Part shown: positions 34,561 through 43,734 of the stretch, in pieces | Layout: each line of letters opens with the position of its first letter | Position numbering within the stretch: position 1 is the stretch's first letter | The notes under the pieces: model-generated | What the model was told of the DNA's origin: nothing | The model's database searches: none | What the model saw: only the letters and a program-made list of their open reading frames with translations | Assembly: GCA_026874595.1 (NCBI GenBank) | Contig: CM049308.1 | Location: forward strand, 15,498,001-15,562,000 | DNA: 64,000 nucleotides | Direction of reading: 5' to 3' | Source: Sipunculus nudus | Lineage: Eukaryota; Annelida; Sipuncula; Golfingiida; Sipunculidae | Position numbers and translations under genes: made by a program

Positions 34561-35075
34561 ACTTACAGTGAGGTCTGTAAGTAAATGGCAGTGAATGGAC
34601 CACTGACAGTGAATGTGTATTGCACTGCAAGTATATGTCAGTGCAGATTTCACTGACAATGAAAGCCAAATGCAGTGAATGATTTTCACTGCAAGTATAT
34701 GTCAGTGCAGATATCACTGACAGTGAAAGCCAAATGCAGTGAATGATTTTCACTGCAAGTATATGTCAGTGCAGATATCACTGACAGTGAAAGCCAAATG
34801 CAGTGAATGATTTTCACTGCAAGTATATGTCAGTGCAAATATCACTGACAGTGAAAGCCAAATGCAGTGAATGATTTTCACTGCAAGTGTATGCCAGTGA
34901 AAATATCACTAACAGTAAAAGCCAAATGCAGTGAATTATTTTCACTGCAAGTATATGTCAGTGCAAATATCACTGACAATGAAAGCCAAATGCAGTGAAT
35001 GATTTTGTCACTGCAAGTATTATGTCAGTGTAAATATCACTGACAGTATGAACAAACTGCAAATTGGTTCAATGA
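34560..35075 (-). repeat. 64-bp tandem repeat rich in CACTG/CAGTG
   Basis: The anchor CACTGCAAGTATATGTCAG recurs at 34623, 34687, 34751, 34815, 34879 (variant), 34943 and 35009, with spacing 64 bp (66 at the last). Every unit carries several CACTG and CAGTG pentamers, so each can fold on itself. It lies in the gypsy leader, left of the nested element. Confidence 0.9.
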
Positions 35076-35285
35076 AATTTTTGGTGTCAGTGATTAGCTG
35101 TCACTGAATGCAAAAAAAAACTTGTTTTACAGCAGATATCCTGGCAGAATACTGGCTATTAGCAAGATAATAGGTAGATTTGACAAAAGAGGGAGTAATT
35201 TTAATAAAGTATTTAAATTTTGCTTAAGAAGTGAATTTTGAAACTATTTAAATTGTTGACAACAGGTAGGGTTGGTCCCAGAAAG

Positions 35286-35370
35286 ACTAGCGTCAGCCCA
35301 AACCCCTTAGCAGGTAGCGCCATCTGTTGGCTCTCCAGCCAACGATGGCCAGTCAGTCTATTCCCAGTGT
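35286..35370 (+). repeat. Split direct repeat A1
   Basis: 85 bp from ACTAGCGTCAGCCC to CCCAGTGT, identical to 39572-39656. It contains the ATG (35345) that may start the Gag-like ORF. Confidence 0.9.
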
Positions 35371-36295
35371 TCATCGCGGGAACACGGCTTTTTGCATTCA
35401 ACTGACCATGAGCAAGATAGACCGAACGGAATTTGAGCAATTCAGGCATGACAATGATGCCAGGCTACAGAAAATAGAAGAAACAAACGCAGGTATACTT
35501 GCAAAGCTAAGTATATTGACTGACAAATTTAAATCACCGGATGTCAAGCAAATCAGTGCTACCCAAGAGACCGTAAATGGGGCTAATATCGCCCACGATC
35601 ACCGTCAGATGCCTGACGCACCCAGTACCTTGACCAGTCCTTCCGACTGTCCTGCTGCTGGAGATCAACAGACTGAGGTGAGACCTAAACACAGTGTTTT
35701 TACAGCTCCAGTCAATGAAGACGTCCAGTCTGAATATAAGTCTATCGCTGATTCTGTTCAGAGAGTCCATTTACCGCCTGACTGTATTTTGCCCAAGGGA
35801 ACGCAAGGCATAACTAAAGAGACACGCACCGCTCACGCCATAGCGACTAACAGTGCAAAATATGCGGAAACAACATTAAGATTGCTGATTTCTCTGTTTG
35901 GTCATACAGACAGCCTTACTGAAGTTGAACTGATGAAAATCTTTACAGTACAATATGCGCAGTTAAAATATCTGCAAGATGAGCTGGCTAGTCTTGTAGT
36001 CCAGGGACAATTTGATGCTACAACTACAAAATTGTTTAGAAACATCCAAAAGAACACTTCTCTCTTCACTGCAGAGACCCTAGACAATCTCAAAAGTGCT
36101 GCCACTATTGCTGCAGCCAGCGCCACACAGTATCAGACTGGGACCAGAGGCCGGGGTCGCTATAGCAGAGGCCAGAGAGGCGGATTCTACAGGGACCGCT
36201 CTAATCAGGATTATTACACACATGCCACTGCTAATCGGCAGTTCTACAGGAAACCTCAATCAGGAGGCCAAAACGTAAATGATCAGAATGCGTGA
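35327..36295 (+). CDS. Gag-like ORF1 of the PAT-like element
   Basis: 322 codons from the first ATG; a second in-frame ATG at 35345 (MASQSIPS) is an equally good start, and both lie inside repeat A1. The N-terminal part has a short coiled-coil-like stretch (FRHDNDARLQKIEETNAGIL). The central part is helical (TAHAIATNSAKYAETTLRLL). The C-terminus is Arg/Gly-rich (TGTRGRGRYSRGQRGGFYRD), suited to nucleic-acid binding, with no zinc knuckle. Its role as a nucleocapsid protein follows from position and composition, as in other DIRS-order elements, and not from a strong domain match. Confidence 0.75.
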   Translation: MALQPTMASQSIPSVHRGNTAFCIQLTMSKIDRTEFEQFRHDNDARLQKIEETNAGILAKLSILTDKFKSPDVKQISATQETVNGANIAHDHRQMPDAPSTLTSPSDCPAAGDQQTEVRPKHSVFTAPVNEDVQSEYKSIADSVQRVHLPPDCILPKGTQGITKETRTAHAIATNSAKYAETTLRLLISLFGHTDSLTEVELMKIFTVQYAQLKYLQDELASLVVQGQFDATTTKLFRNIQKNTSLFTAETLDNLKSAATIAAASATQYQTGTRGRGRYSRGQRGGFYRDRSNQDYYTHATANRQFYRKPQSGGQNVNDQNA

Positions 36296-36614
36296 GGGCC
36301 AGAATAATGCCCGTCAGTGTAAGTTATGGGGTGAGCCTAGCGCCCCCAAAAGAGAATAGATCCTGCCGGATCAGACGTGGATCCTGAATCAACATTTGAC
36401 ATTTTTGTTATAAACCAGCTGGTTATTATGTTCCATGTTGTTACAATTGATTAGATGCTCACATGGGAATCTATATATTAACATGTCATACTGTTTGTGC
36501 TTTGAACAATTATATTGAGAGGTTCCTTGACTGATATGTCAGCTGATAGCTGAGACTTGAACATATAATTGTACATGTTGATTTACTACATTTAATACGG
36601 TTTGTCATTGTAAC
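36296..36614 (+). other. Spacer between ORF1 and RT ORF of the PAT-like element
   Basis: About 320 bp of AT-rich sequence. The true start of the RT ORF could be upstream of the first ATG if translation is coupled or frameshifted. Confidence 0.45.
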
Positions 36615-38465
36615 ATGGTATTAGTCCCTGGTGCATGGGAACGTATTGGTGCTTCAGATAATATTATCAATTGGGTAAGGCATGGTGTACCTATTGAATT
36701 ATCAAAAGATCAGTGCAGTTTTCATTTGCAGAATCCTCTGTTTTCAGTTGCTCAGTGCAAATTTTTAGACAAAGAAATTAGTCGTTTGTTATTACTAGAT
36801 GCAATTGAGCTGTGTTCTCACAAGCCAAAGTGTGTTAGCCCGATTAACATTGTTCCTAAGAAACAGAATAAGTTTCGTCTGGTCATAGACTTGCGGTTTC
36901 TTAACCAAGCTTGTAATACACCAAAATGTGCTTACGAAGACATACGTACTGTAAAATCATTAATACAGAGAGATGATGATTTAGCGACAGTTGATTTAAA
37001 AGATGGGTTCCTGCATGTACCTGTGAAGCAGGAGCATCGTGACTTGCTGGGATTTCGATGGAAAGGAAAGTATTATAGATATAAGAAATTGCCTTTCGGG
37101 TTAGCTTTGAGTCCGTATTATTTTTGTAAAATTTTGAGACCTGTAGTAGCATATCTGAGGTCATTGGGTTTAAGAATTGTATTATTTGTTGATGATTTTA
37201 TTCTTATGAGCAGACCTGCCTGTTTCACAGACCATTTAGATCAACTGATTCAAACATTATCAGAGTTAGGATGGACAGTAAATTTCGAAAAATCGTCGCT
37301 TATGCCAAGGAAAGAGGTGAAATACTTGGGGAACATAATCAGGTCACATGGGAAATCAGGTTTCCCAGACATATCAATCACGGGGGAGAGAATTCGCAAG
37401 CTTCGTCGCTCAATCCGCCAAGTATTATCAGCCCCTTCAGTTACCGCCAGACGGCTTGCATCCATTGCAGGCCAATGTGTTGCAATGGCACAAGTGATCA
37501 TGCCTGCAAAGCTGCTGCTAAGGGGCACATACCGTCTACTACGTCAGAGAGAGACTTGGGAATCCCTGCTGTGTCTCGGTCAAGAGGTTCAACAGGAGCT
37601 GCAGTGGTGGCTGAGTTACGTCTCAGAATGGAACGTCTGTCCTGTACAAGTACGACCCGTACAGATGCAACTCGTAACCGATGCCTCCCATCTGGCTTGG
37701 GGAGCCACCTTAGGAGAGAGGCATGCATCCGGACAATGGACTCATCGCATGGCTCACCAGTCATCCAATTATCGAGAACTGATGGCGATTCTCATGGGTC
37801 TGCAAACGTTCGAAGATATTATACAGGACAAATCCATTCAAATCCTCACGGACAATGTTACGGCCCTTGCGTATATAGTCAACAAAGGGGGCCCGTGCAA
37901 AGACTTGACAAATATTGCAGCCGCGATCTGGCGACTCAGTCACGACCGGAACATACATATACAGGCTGCTCATATAAAGGGATCAGCAAATCAGGAAGCC
38001 GACAGGTTATCAAGAATAGTGGACATTTACAATTGGCAGCTGCATCCAAAATTGTTCGAACTTATAGACCGTCTTTTCGGCCCGCATACCGTCGACAGGT
38101 TTGCAAGTGTGACAAACACTCAGCTGCCAAGGTTCAATTCGCGCTACTGGGAGCCTCAGACAGAGGGCATAGATGCTCTGTCACAACAAAATTGGGGAGA
38201 GGAGATGAACTTTGTAAACGCTCCCTTCAGGTTAATTCCCCAGGTGCTATCGGTCATACGCGATCAGAGAGCAGAAGCAACAATCATTGCACCGAGGTGG
38301 CCCAGTCAGTTCTGGTACAAAACTTTACAGAACATGGCCGTTGCTCCGCCATTAAAGATACCGAACAGTGCCAGAGCGATGAGGTTCAGGGGTGCCCGAC
38401 CAGAACCGTGGAAAAATCGACGCTGGCGAATATATGCCTGGAGAGTTTCTGGGAAAAACGTTTAA
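36615..38465 (+). CDS. Reverse transcriptase / RNase H / methyltransferase-like protein
   Basis: 616 codons, intact. RT palm: NKFRLVIDLRFLN (about residues 84-96), LATVDLKDGFLHVPV with the first catalytic Asp, LPFGLALSPYYF, and the FVDDFIL box near residue 191. RNase H (about residues 345-460) shows TDASHLAWGATL, ELMAILMGL, LTDNVTALAY and KGSANQEADRLS, so all four D-E-D-D acidic residues are present. The C-terminal domain (FGPHTVDRFASVTNTQLPRF, GIDALSQQNW, NFVNAPFRLI) resembles the Dam-like methyltransferase domain of DIRS/PAT elements, with the usual NPPF motif written NAPF. Its function in the element is unknown. The last 1195 nt overlap an open frame leading into the recombinase. Confidence 0.9.
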   Translation: MVLVPGAWERIGASDNIINWVRHGVPIELSKDQCSFHLQNPLFSVAQCKFLDKEISRLLLLDAIELCSHKPKCVSPINIVPKKQNKFRLVIDLRFLNQACNTPKCAYEDIRTVKSLIQRDDDLATVDLKDGFLHVPVKQEHRDLLGFRWKGKYYRYKKLPFGLALSPYYFCKILRPVVAYLRSLGLRIVLFVDDFILMSRPACFTDHLDQLIQTLSELGWTVNFEKSSLMPRKEVKYLGNIIRSHGKSGFPDISITGERIRKLRRSIRQVLSAPSVTARRLASIAGQCVAMAQVIMPAKLLLRGTYRLLRQRETWESLLCLGQEVQQELQWWLSYVSEWNVCPVQVRPVQMQLVTDASHLAWGATLGERHASGQWTHRMAHQSSNYRELMAILMGLQTFEDIIQDKSIQILTDNVTALAYIVNKGGPCKDLTNIAAAIWRLSHDRNIHIQAAHIKGSANQEADRLSRIVDIYNWQLHPKLFELIDRLFGPHTVDRFASVTNTQLPRFNSRYWEPQTEGIDALSQQNWGEEMNFVNAPFRLIPQVLSVIRDQRAEATIIAPRWPSQFWYKTLQNMAVAPPLKIPNSARAMRFRGARPEPWKNRRWRIYAWRVSGKNV

Positions 38466-39463
38466 CTAGGGAGGGCTTGTCCCCCAGAGCAACTGCCCAA
38501 ATGAAATTTGCCTGGGCAGATTCCACCCTAAAACTGTACAACGGATTGCTCCGGAAACTCAGACATTTCTGTGATAAACGTTGTTTATTATTTCCTCCTG
38601 ACACTGCAGCTGTCATCGCTGATTTTTTGTGTTCTTTAGCTGATGAGACCATTAAACCTGCTTCGGTCATAAAATCCGCCACAGCAGCAATTTCAAACTT
38701 ATACAACGCCTTAGGCAGAGCGAACTTGATGCATACAAAGGCACTTTCAAATATGGTGAAAGCACTTACGAAAGGTGGCACTTCAGCACCACGAACGCGC
38801 TCAATGGTGATGCCTATTCAGCCGTTTATGAACTTGTTCAAGAGCTGGCCTAAAAATGAGGATCTCACAATTAAAGATCTTAGGCTAAAAACAGTGGCTC
38901 TCCTTGCTCTATCAATTATGCTCAGACCCTCTGACATTGCCCCGAAAGCAAAGGTTTACGATCCAAAGAGCGGACAAATCGTACCGATAGTATTCAGCAC
39001 GGATCAAATTACCTTTCTCCCTAATGGAGCGGCCGTTATACGCATATTTGGTTCGAAGAATGATACCTCACGGAGCGGTTTTGAGGAGACTTTACCGCCG
39101 CACGCTGATTCAAAACTAGACCCTGTTGCTGCTGTTAAATGTTACATACAACGCACTGAGGATATTCGTCCGATGGACACGCGTCCTGTTTTCCTGTCGT
39201 TGACTACACCTTACAAAGCTATATCGTCATCCACAATAGCAAGTATTCTTGATGATTGTATTAACAAAGCTGGGTTGGCCTCCAAGGGATTTTCTGCGAA
39301 ATCGTTCAGGCCTACAGGTGCCACATCAGCCATCGAAGTCGGTACAGACCCAGACATTGTTTTGAAACTTGGGCGATGGACAACAAGGGATGTGTTTTAC
39401 GAACACTATGTACATGCTCAAACACCTTTTGATTACTGTGAAACCCTTTTTAATCATGTTTAA
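37271..39463 (+). CDS. Tyrosine recombinase ORF (overlaps RT ORF)
   Basis: The frame is open for 730 codons, but only residues from about 395 onward (nt 38450 on) read as recombinase; the first ~395 codons overlap the RT ORF and look low in conservation signal, so the real start is uncertain. The SAM-like core-binding part includes LTREGLSPRATAQMKFAWAD and LKLYNGLLRKLRHF. The catalytic part shows the first Arg in SIMLRPSDIA (near 550), KSFRPTGAT (near 676) for the second Arg with its preceding basic residue, LGRWTT, and the nucleophile Tyr in VFYEHYV (near 710). The protein would insert the circular element DNA without target duplication. Overlapping RT and YR frames are known from DIRS-order elements. 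Confidence 0.88.
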   Translation: MDSKFRKIVAYAKERGEILGEHNQVTWEIRFPRHINHGGENSQASSLNPPSIISPFSYRQTACIHCRPMCCNGTSDHACKAAAKGHIPSTTSERDLGIPAVSRSRGSTGAAVVAELRLRMERLSCTSTTRTDATRNRCLPSGLGSHLRREACIRTMDSSHGSPVIQLSRTDGDSHGSANVRRYYTGQIHSNPHGQCYGPCVYSQQRGPVQRLDKYCSRDLATQSRPEHTYTGCSYKGISKSGSRQVIKNSGHLQLAAASKIVRTYRPSFRPAYRRQVCKCDKHSAAKVQFALLGASDRGHRCSVTTKLGRGDELCKRSLQVNSPGAIGHTRSESRSNNHCTEVAQSVLVQNFTEHGRCSAIKDTEQCQSDEVQGCPTRTVEKSTLANICLESFWEKRLTREGLSPRATAQMKFAWADSTLKLYNGLLRKLRHFCDKRCLLFPPDTAAVIADFLCSLADETIKPASVIKSATAAISNLYNALGRANLMHTKALSNMVKALTKGGTSAPRTRSMVMPIQPFMNLFKSWPKNEDLTIKDLRLKTVALLALSIMLRPSDIAPKAKVYDPKSGQIVPIVFSTDQITFLPNGAAVIRIFGSKNDTSRSGFEETLPPHADSKLDPVAAVKCYIQRTEDIRPMDTRPVFLSLTTPYKAISSSTIASILDDCINKAGLASKGFSAKSFRPTGATSAIEVGTDPDIVLKLGRWTTRDVFYEHYVHAQTPFDYCETLFNHV

Positions 39464-39490
39464 GGTTATTTATATATGTTCTCTCTACCC

Positions 39491-39573
39491 AGGCATTCTT
39501 TATGTATTTTTAATTAAACAATTAAACTTCACTCTGCGTTCAGTGTTTGGTGCTGACATCAGTTTATAAAAAC
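39491..39573 (+). repeat. Split direct repeat B1
   Basis: AGGCATTCTTTATG...CAGTTTATAAAAAC, identical to 39750-39832. It joins directly to A2, the junction expected from a circular intermediate. Confidence 0.9.
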
Positions 39574-39656
39574 TAGCGTCAGCCCAAACCCCTTAGCAGG
39601 TAGCGCCATCTGTTGGCTCTCCAGCCAACGATGGCCAGTCAGTCTATTCCCAGTGT
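39572..39656 (+). repeat. Split direct repeat A2
   Basis: 85 bp identical to A1 at 35286-35370. Confidence 0.9.
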
Positions 39657-39749
39657 GGGCGTAATTTCAGGTTAATTAGGAGAGATTAAGTGATGTTATA
39701 TACGGTGATTATGTACCTTGTATTGCGATATCACTGGGTGTACAGACTA

Positions 39750-39832
39750 AGGCATTCTTTATGTATTTTTAATTAAACAATTAAACTTCACTCTGCGTTC
39801 AGTGTTTGGTGCTGACATCAGTTTATAAAAAC
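39750..39832 (+). repeat. Split direct repeat B2 (right end of the PAT-like element)
   Basis: 83 bp identical to B1. Gypsy leader sequence resumes after it. Confidence 0.9.
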
Positions 39833-40154
39833 CGTTCATCCACGTGTGCCGCTCCCTCTGATCACGTGATCAGCAGGCAAACTGTTTACTTCAGGTTTAA
39901 CAAGGCACAGTAATAAATTTAAAAGGAATACTGAGTGGCCGAAAGAAAAGATGTATTCAAATATTGTGTGATGAAGTTATAGGTCGCTAGGACATAAAAT
40001 TCTGCCTGTACAACGGCTGCAGAGCGGGGTTGCATGCACAGCTGAAAACGCAACCAATACGTTATGGACAAGGCGGGCGACAATGGAGGTATTGTCGCGG
40101 GGCCCGCTTCAATTTTGTCAAAATTTGACAAAAATATTTATCTTCGTCGCCAAA
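39833..40154 (-). other. Gypsy leader, LTR-proximal part
   Basis: On the - strand this part begins next to the 5' LTR with TTTGGCGACGAAGATAAAT, where the primer binding site is expected; the tRNA could not be assigned. It contains no ORF of note. Confidence 0.55.
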
Positions 40155-40370
40155 TGTAAACTTCAGCGTGAAGCTGACACCAAAATGAAGGTGACAACTC
40201 ACCCTCAGTCACGTGTCACCAGGTCAGTAGCTTGAAATCCGTCGTTAAAGACTTGACCGCACTTGGCTAGCGTACTGACTCAGAAACTCGGCAGTTTCCA
40301 TCCCGGTCCTTGGTAAGGTCGCTGGCAGGTCGGCCTGGCTGCACTTCGGCGCGAGTGCATTCCTCTGACA
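40155..40370 (-). repeat. 5' LTR of the gypsy element
   Basis: 216 bp, TGTCAGAGGAATGCAC...GAAGTTTACA on the - strand. Compared with the 3' LTR it lacks about 20 bp and differs at a few positions, so this insertion is older than the nested element. Confidence 0.88.
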
Positions 40371-40374
40371 GTAT

Positions 40375-43130
40375 ATCAGTTTGCCAGTTCAGACTTGGCC
40401 TTATCATAATGATATGAACAAATTCAAGTGTACCTCATGAATGGAGCCATCATCCTAATGGTATGAATGTGTGTCAGTTTCCCCAAGGAGATTACAGACT
40501 GGAGTATCAACTGTCAAAAGCCCTGTCAGAAGTCTGTAAACTCCTTGGTTTCCCTGATGAATGGTGGCCTTTCCATTATGGTACTTTGTATACTCGTGTG
40601 CCTGATGAATGGTGGCCTTGTTATAATTACATGTATGTGTACTAGTGTGCCTGATGAATGGTGGCCTTGTTATAATTACATGTATGTGTACTAGTGTGCC
40701 TGATGAATGGTGGCCTTGTTATAATTACATGTATGTGTACTAGTGTGCCTGATGAATGGTGGCCTTGTTATAATTACATGTATGTGTACTAGTGTGCCTG
40801 ATGAATGGTGGCCTTGTTATAATTACATGTATGTGTACTAGTGTGCCTGATGAATGGTGGCCTTGTTATAATTAAATGTATGTGTACTAGTGTGCCTGAT
40901 GAATGGTGGCCTTGTTATAATTACATGTATGTGTACTAGTGTGCCTGATGAATGGTGGCCTTGTTATAATTGCATGTATTTGTACTAGTGTACCTGATAA
41001 ATAGTGGTCTGCCCTTTGTGGTATGTATGTATACTAGTGTGCCTGATGAATGGTGGCCTCCCCATTGTGGTACTTATGTATACTAGTGCGCCTGATGAAT
41101 GGTGGCCTTCCCACTGTGGAACTTGTGTATACTAGTGTGCCTGATGAATGGCGGCCTTTCCATTGAGGTATGTAGGTATACTAGTGTGCCTGATGAATGG
41201 TGGCCTTATCATAATGATGTGGAGTTGTATCAGTGTGCCTCATCTATGGACAGCTTTTTTATTTTTTTCCATAATAATGTTGAGGTTGTATGTCTCATAA
41301 ATCAGGGCCTTACCATAATGATGTGGAGGTGTATCAGTGTCCCTCATGTATGGAAGGCTTACAATAATGGTGAGGTGTATCAGTGTCCCTCATGAATATG
41401 GAAGACATAACCATAATGATGTGGAGGTTTATCAGTGTCCCTCATGTATGGAAGGCTTACAATAATGATGAGGTGTATCAGTGTCCCTCATGAATATGGA
41501 AGACATAACCATTGTGATGTGGAGGTTTATCAGTGTCCCTCATGAGTATGGAAGACATAACCATAATGATGTGGAGCCCTATCAGTGTCCCTCATGAGTA
41601 TGGAAGACATAACCATAATGATGTGGAGGTTTATCAGTGTCCCTCATGTATGGAGTGCTTACCATAATGATGTTGAGGTGTATCAGTGTCCCTCATGAAT
41701 GGAGGGCTTACCACAATGATGTGGAGCCCTATCAGTGTCCCTCATGAGTATGGAAGACATAACCATAATGATGTGGAGGTTTATCAGAGTCCCTCATGTA
41801 TTGAGGGCTTACCGTAATGATGTTGAGGTGTATCAGTGTCCCTCATGAATGGAGGGCTTACCACAATGATGTGGAGCCCTATCAGTGTCCCTCATGAATA
41901 TGATAGACATAACCATAATGATGTGAGGTGTATCAGTGTGCCTCATGTATGGAGGGCTTAACACAATGATGTTGATGTGTATCAGTGCCCCTAATGAATG
42001 GAGGGCTTACCACAATGATGTTGAGGTGTATCAGTGCCCCTAATGAATGGAGGGCTTACCACAATGATGCTGAGGTGTATCAGTGCCCCTAATGAATGGA
42101 GGGCTTACAACAATGATGTTGAGGTGTATCAGTGCCCCTAATGAATGGAGGGCTTACCACAATGATGCTGAGGTGTATCAGTGCCCCTAATGAATGGATG
42201 GCTTACCACAATGATGTTGAGGTGTATCAGTGCCCCTAATGAATGGAGGGCTTACCACAATGATGCTGAGGTGTATCAGTGCCCCTAATGAATGGAGGGC
42301 TTACCACAATGATGTTGAGGTGTATCAGTGCCCCTAATGATTGGAGGGCTTACCACAATGATGCTGAGGTGTATCAGTGCCCCTAATGAATGGAGGGCTT
42401 ACCACAATGATGCTGAGGTGTATCAGTGCCCCTAATGAATGGAGGGCTTACCACAATGATGTTTAGGTGTATCAGTGCCCCTAATGAACGGAGGGCTTAC
42501 CACAATGATGTGGAGGCGTATCAGAGTCCCCCATGAATGGGAGGTCTTACCATACTGATGTGAATATGAATCAGTGTCCCTAATGAATGGGAGGGCTGGC
42601 CACAATGATGTGGAGGTATACCAGTATCCCTCATGAATGGAGGGCTTACCATAATGATGCGAGGTGTATCATTGTGCCTCATGAATGGAGGGCTTACCAT
42701 AATGATGCGAGGTGTATCAGTGTCCTCATGAATGGAGGGCTTACCATAATGATGCAAGGTGTATCATTGTGCCTAATGAATGGAGGGCTTACCATAATGA
42801 TGCGAGGTGTATCATTGTGCCTCATGAATGGAGGGCTTACCATACTGATGTGGAGGTGTATCAGTGTACTCATGAATGGAGGGCTTACTATAATGATACT
42901 GAGGTGTATCAGTGTCCCTCGTGAATGGGAGGGCTCACCACAATGATGTCAAGGTGTATCTGTGTCCCTCATGAATAGGTGGGCTTACCACAATTATGTG
43001 CAGGTGCATCATTGTGCCTCATGAATGGAGGGTTAACCATAATGATGTCGAGGTGTGTCAATGACTCAGGAATGAAGGCCTTACCATAGTGAAATGGTGT
43101 ATCAGTGTGACTGATGAATGGAAGAAATAC
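40375..43130 (+). repeat. 49-bp minisatellite array, two subfamilies
   Basis: About 50 units. From about 40540 to 41220 the unit is TGTGCCTGATGAATGGTGGC + CTTGTTATAATTACATG + TATGTGTACTAG (49 bp), with the copies from 40645 to 40980 nearly identical. From about 41220 to 43130 it is CAGTGCCCCTAATGAATGG + AGGGCTTACCACAATGATG + C/TTGAGGTGTAT, also 49 bp. The two types share 'TGAATGG-GG' and spacing, so they come from one ancestor. Open frames across the array come from its repetition (49 is not a multiple of 3) and are not genes. Confidence 0.92.
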
Positions 43131-43446
43131 ATGAGGAAATAAAAATGTCTAATAAAAAAAAACATAAAACTTAAACACTTAGGATAAATATTTATTCAAA
43201 TAAAAATCTGTACATGCAGGAAATTTTCATATGGGTTTGTTCCTTCCCAAATTGCCAGGAGAACGATAAATTCTTCCTGTTTATGTATCTCAGTCTTCAT
43301 AAAAACATAAAACATATACTGATGTAAAATGCTCCTGGGGAAATTTGACTAGGGGCATACCCCCCTTGGGGCATGTGGATGAGCACTACTTTAGCAATTT
43401 CATGTGATATGAAGATGAACATGAACCCTGGCCCAAGATATCATAT
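43131..43446. other. Intergenic, nothing recognised
   Basis: AT-rich sequence between the minisatellite and the MITE. Confidence 0.45.
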
Positions 43447-43734
43447 CAGTGATGTAGGACTCAAGTCCAAACATGGACTCAAGTCTGGACTCGAGTCCAC
43501 ATTTTGATTGACTCAGACTTATACCTGGACTTGCAGGTTAGGACTAAAAAAACAGCCAGAGTCCATCCAGTGAATAACTCAGTCACATATTATGAGACTT
43601 TCTCAGTTTCATGCATATTCAAAATACTAACAAAAAGACTATATATACAAAGTTTAGCTTTAGGATTTGGACTCAGATCTCAATGACTCAGCCTGGACTT
43701 GGACCTGGATGGTGTGGACTCCTCTACATCACTG
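43447..43734. mobile_element. hAT-like MITE with 11-bp perfect TIR
   Basis: Ends CAGTGATGTAG / CTACATCACTG form a perfect 11-bp inverted repeat. The flanks TATCATAT and TATGACAT match at 6 of 8 positions, consistent with a decayed 8-bp duplication as in hAT elements. Both halves carry GGACTC and GACTTG repeats. 288 bp, non-coding. Confidence 0.68.

Larger units (their letters stand above)
35286..39831 (+). mobile_element. PAT-like (DIRS order) tyrosine-recombinase retrotransposon
   Basis: About 4.55 kb, inserted in the gypsy leader in the opposite orientation. Order: A1 (35286-35370), Gag-like ORF, RT/RNase H/methyltransferase-like ORF, tyrosine recombinase ORF, B1 (39491-39573), A2 (39572-39656), a 93-bp spacer, B2 (39750-39832). 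The A copies are identical over 85 bp and the B copies over 83 bp. These split direct repeats, with no integrase, protease or target duplication, are characteristic of PAT-like and Ngaro-like elements; the methyltransferase-like domain after RNase H points to PAT/DIRS and away from Ngaro. Identical repeats and open ORFs suggest a young copy that may still be mobile. The exact crossover lies within a shared AAA(A)AC stretch. Confidence 0.9.
27688..40370 (-). mobile_element. Degenerate Ty3/gypsy-like LTR retrotransposon, interrupted by a PAT-like element
   Basis: LTRs lie at 27688-27923 and 40155-40370, both with TGT...ACA ends, flanked by the 4-bp duplication GTAT (27684-27687 and 40371-40374). 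On the - strand the order is 5' LTR, a leader starting TTTGGCGACGAAG, a tandem repeat, Gag with zinc knuckle, protease-like region, RNase H remnant, integrase parts, a polypurine tract and 3' LTR. That order (RNase H before integrase) fits Ty3/gypsy. The reverse transcriptase is missing and the integrase core is deleted, so it cannot move on its own. A complete + strand tyrosine-recombinase element (35286-39831) is inserted in the leader; without it the element is about 8.1 kb. Confidence 0.88.

Noticed and set aside
34560-35075. Tandem repeat considered as a terminal repeat of the PAT-like element
   Set aside because: The PAT-like split repeats A and B are clearly defined elsewhere, and this array lies outside them in the gypsy leader.
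35286-39831. Element considered as Ngaro or as DIRS1 proper
   Set aside because: DIRS1 has inverted terminal repeats, which are not seen here. Ngaro elements usually lack the methyltransferase-like domain that is present here. Placement as PAT-like is by structure only.
42587-42946. Repetitive open frames (HEWRAYHND-type peptides) in the minisatellite
   Set aside because: They follow from the 49-bp unit (147 nt for three units) staying open; there is no start context, codon signal or domain.
40375-43130. Regular array considered as a CRISPR
   Set aside because: Units are directly contiguous with no unique spacers, and the context is eukaryotic; it is a minisatellite.
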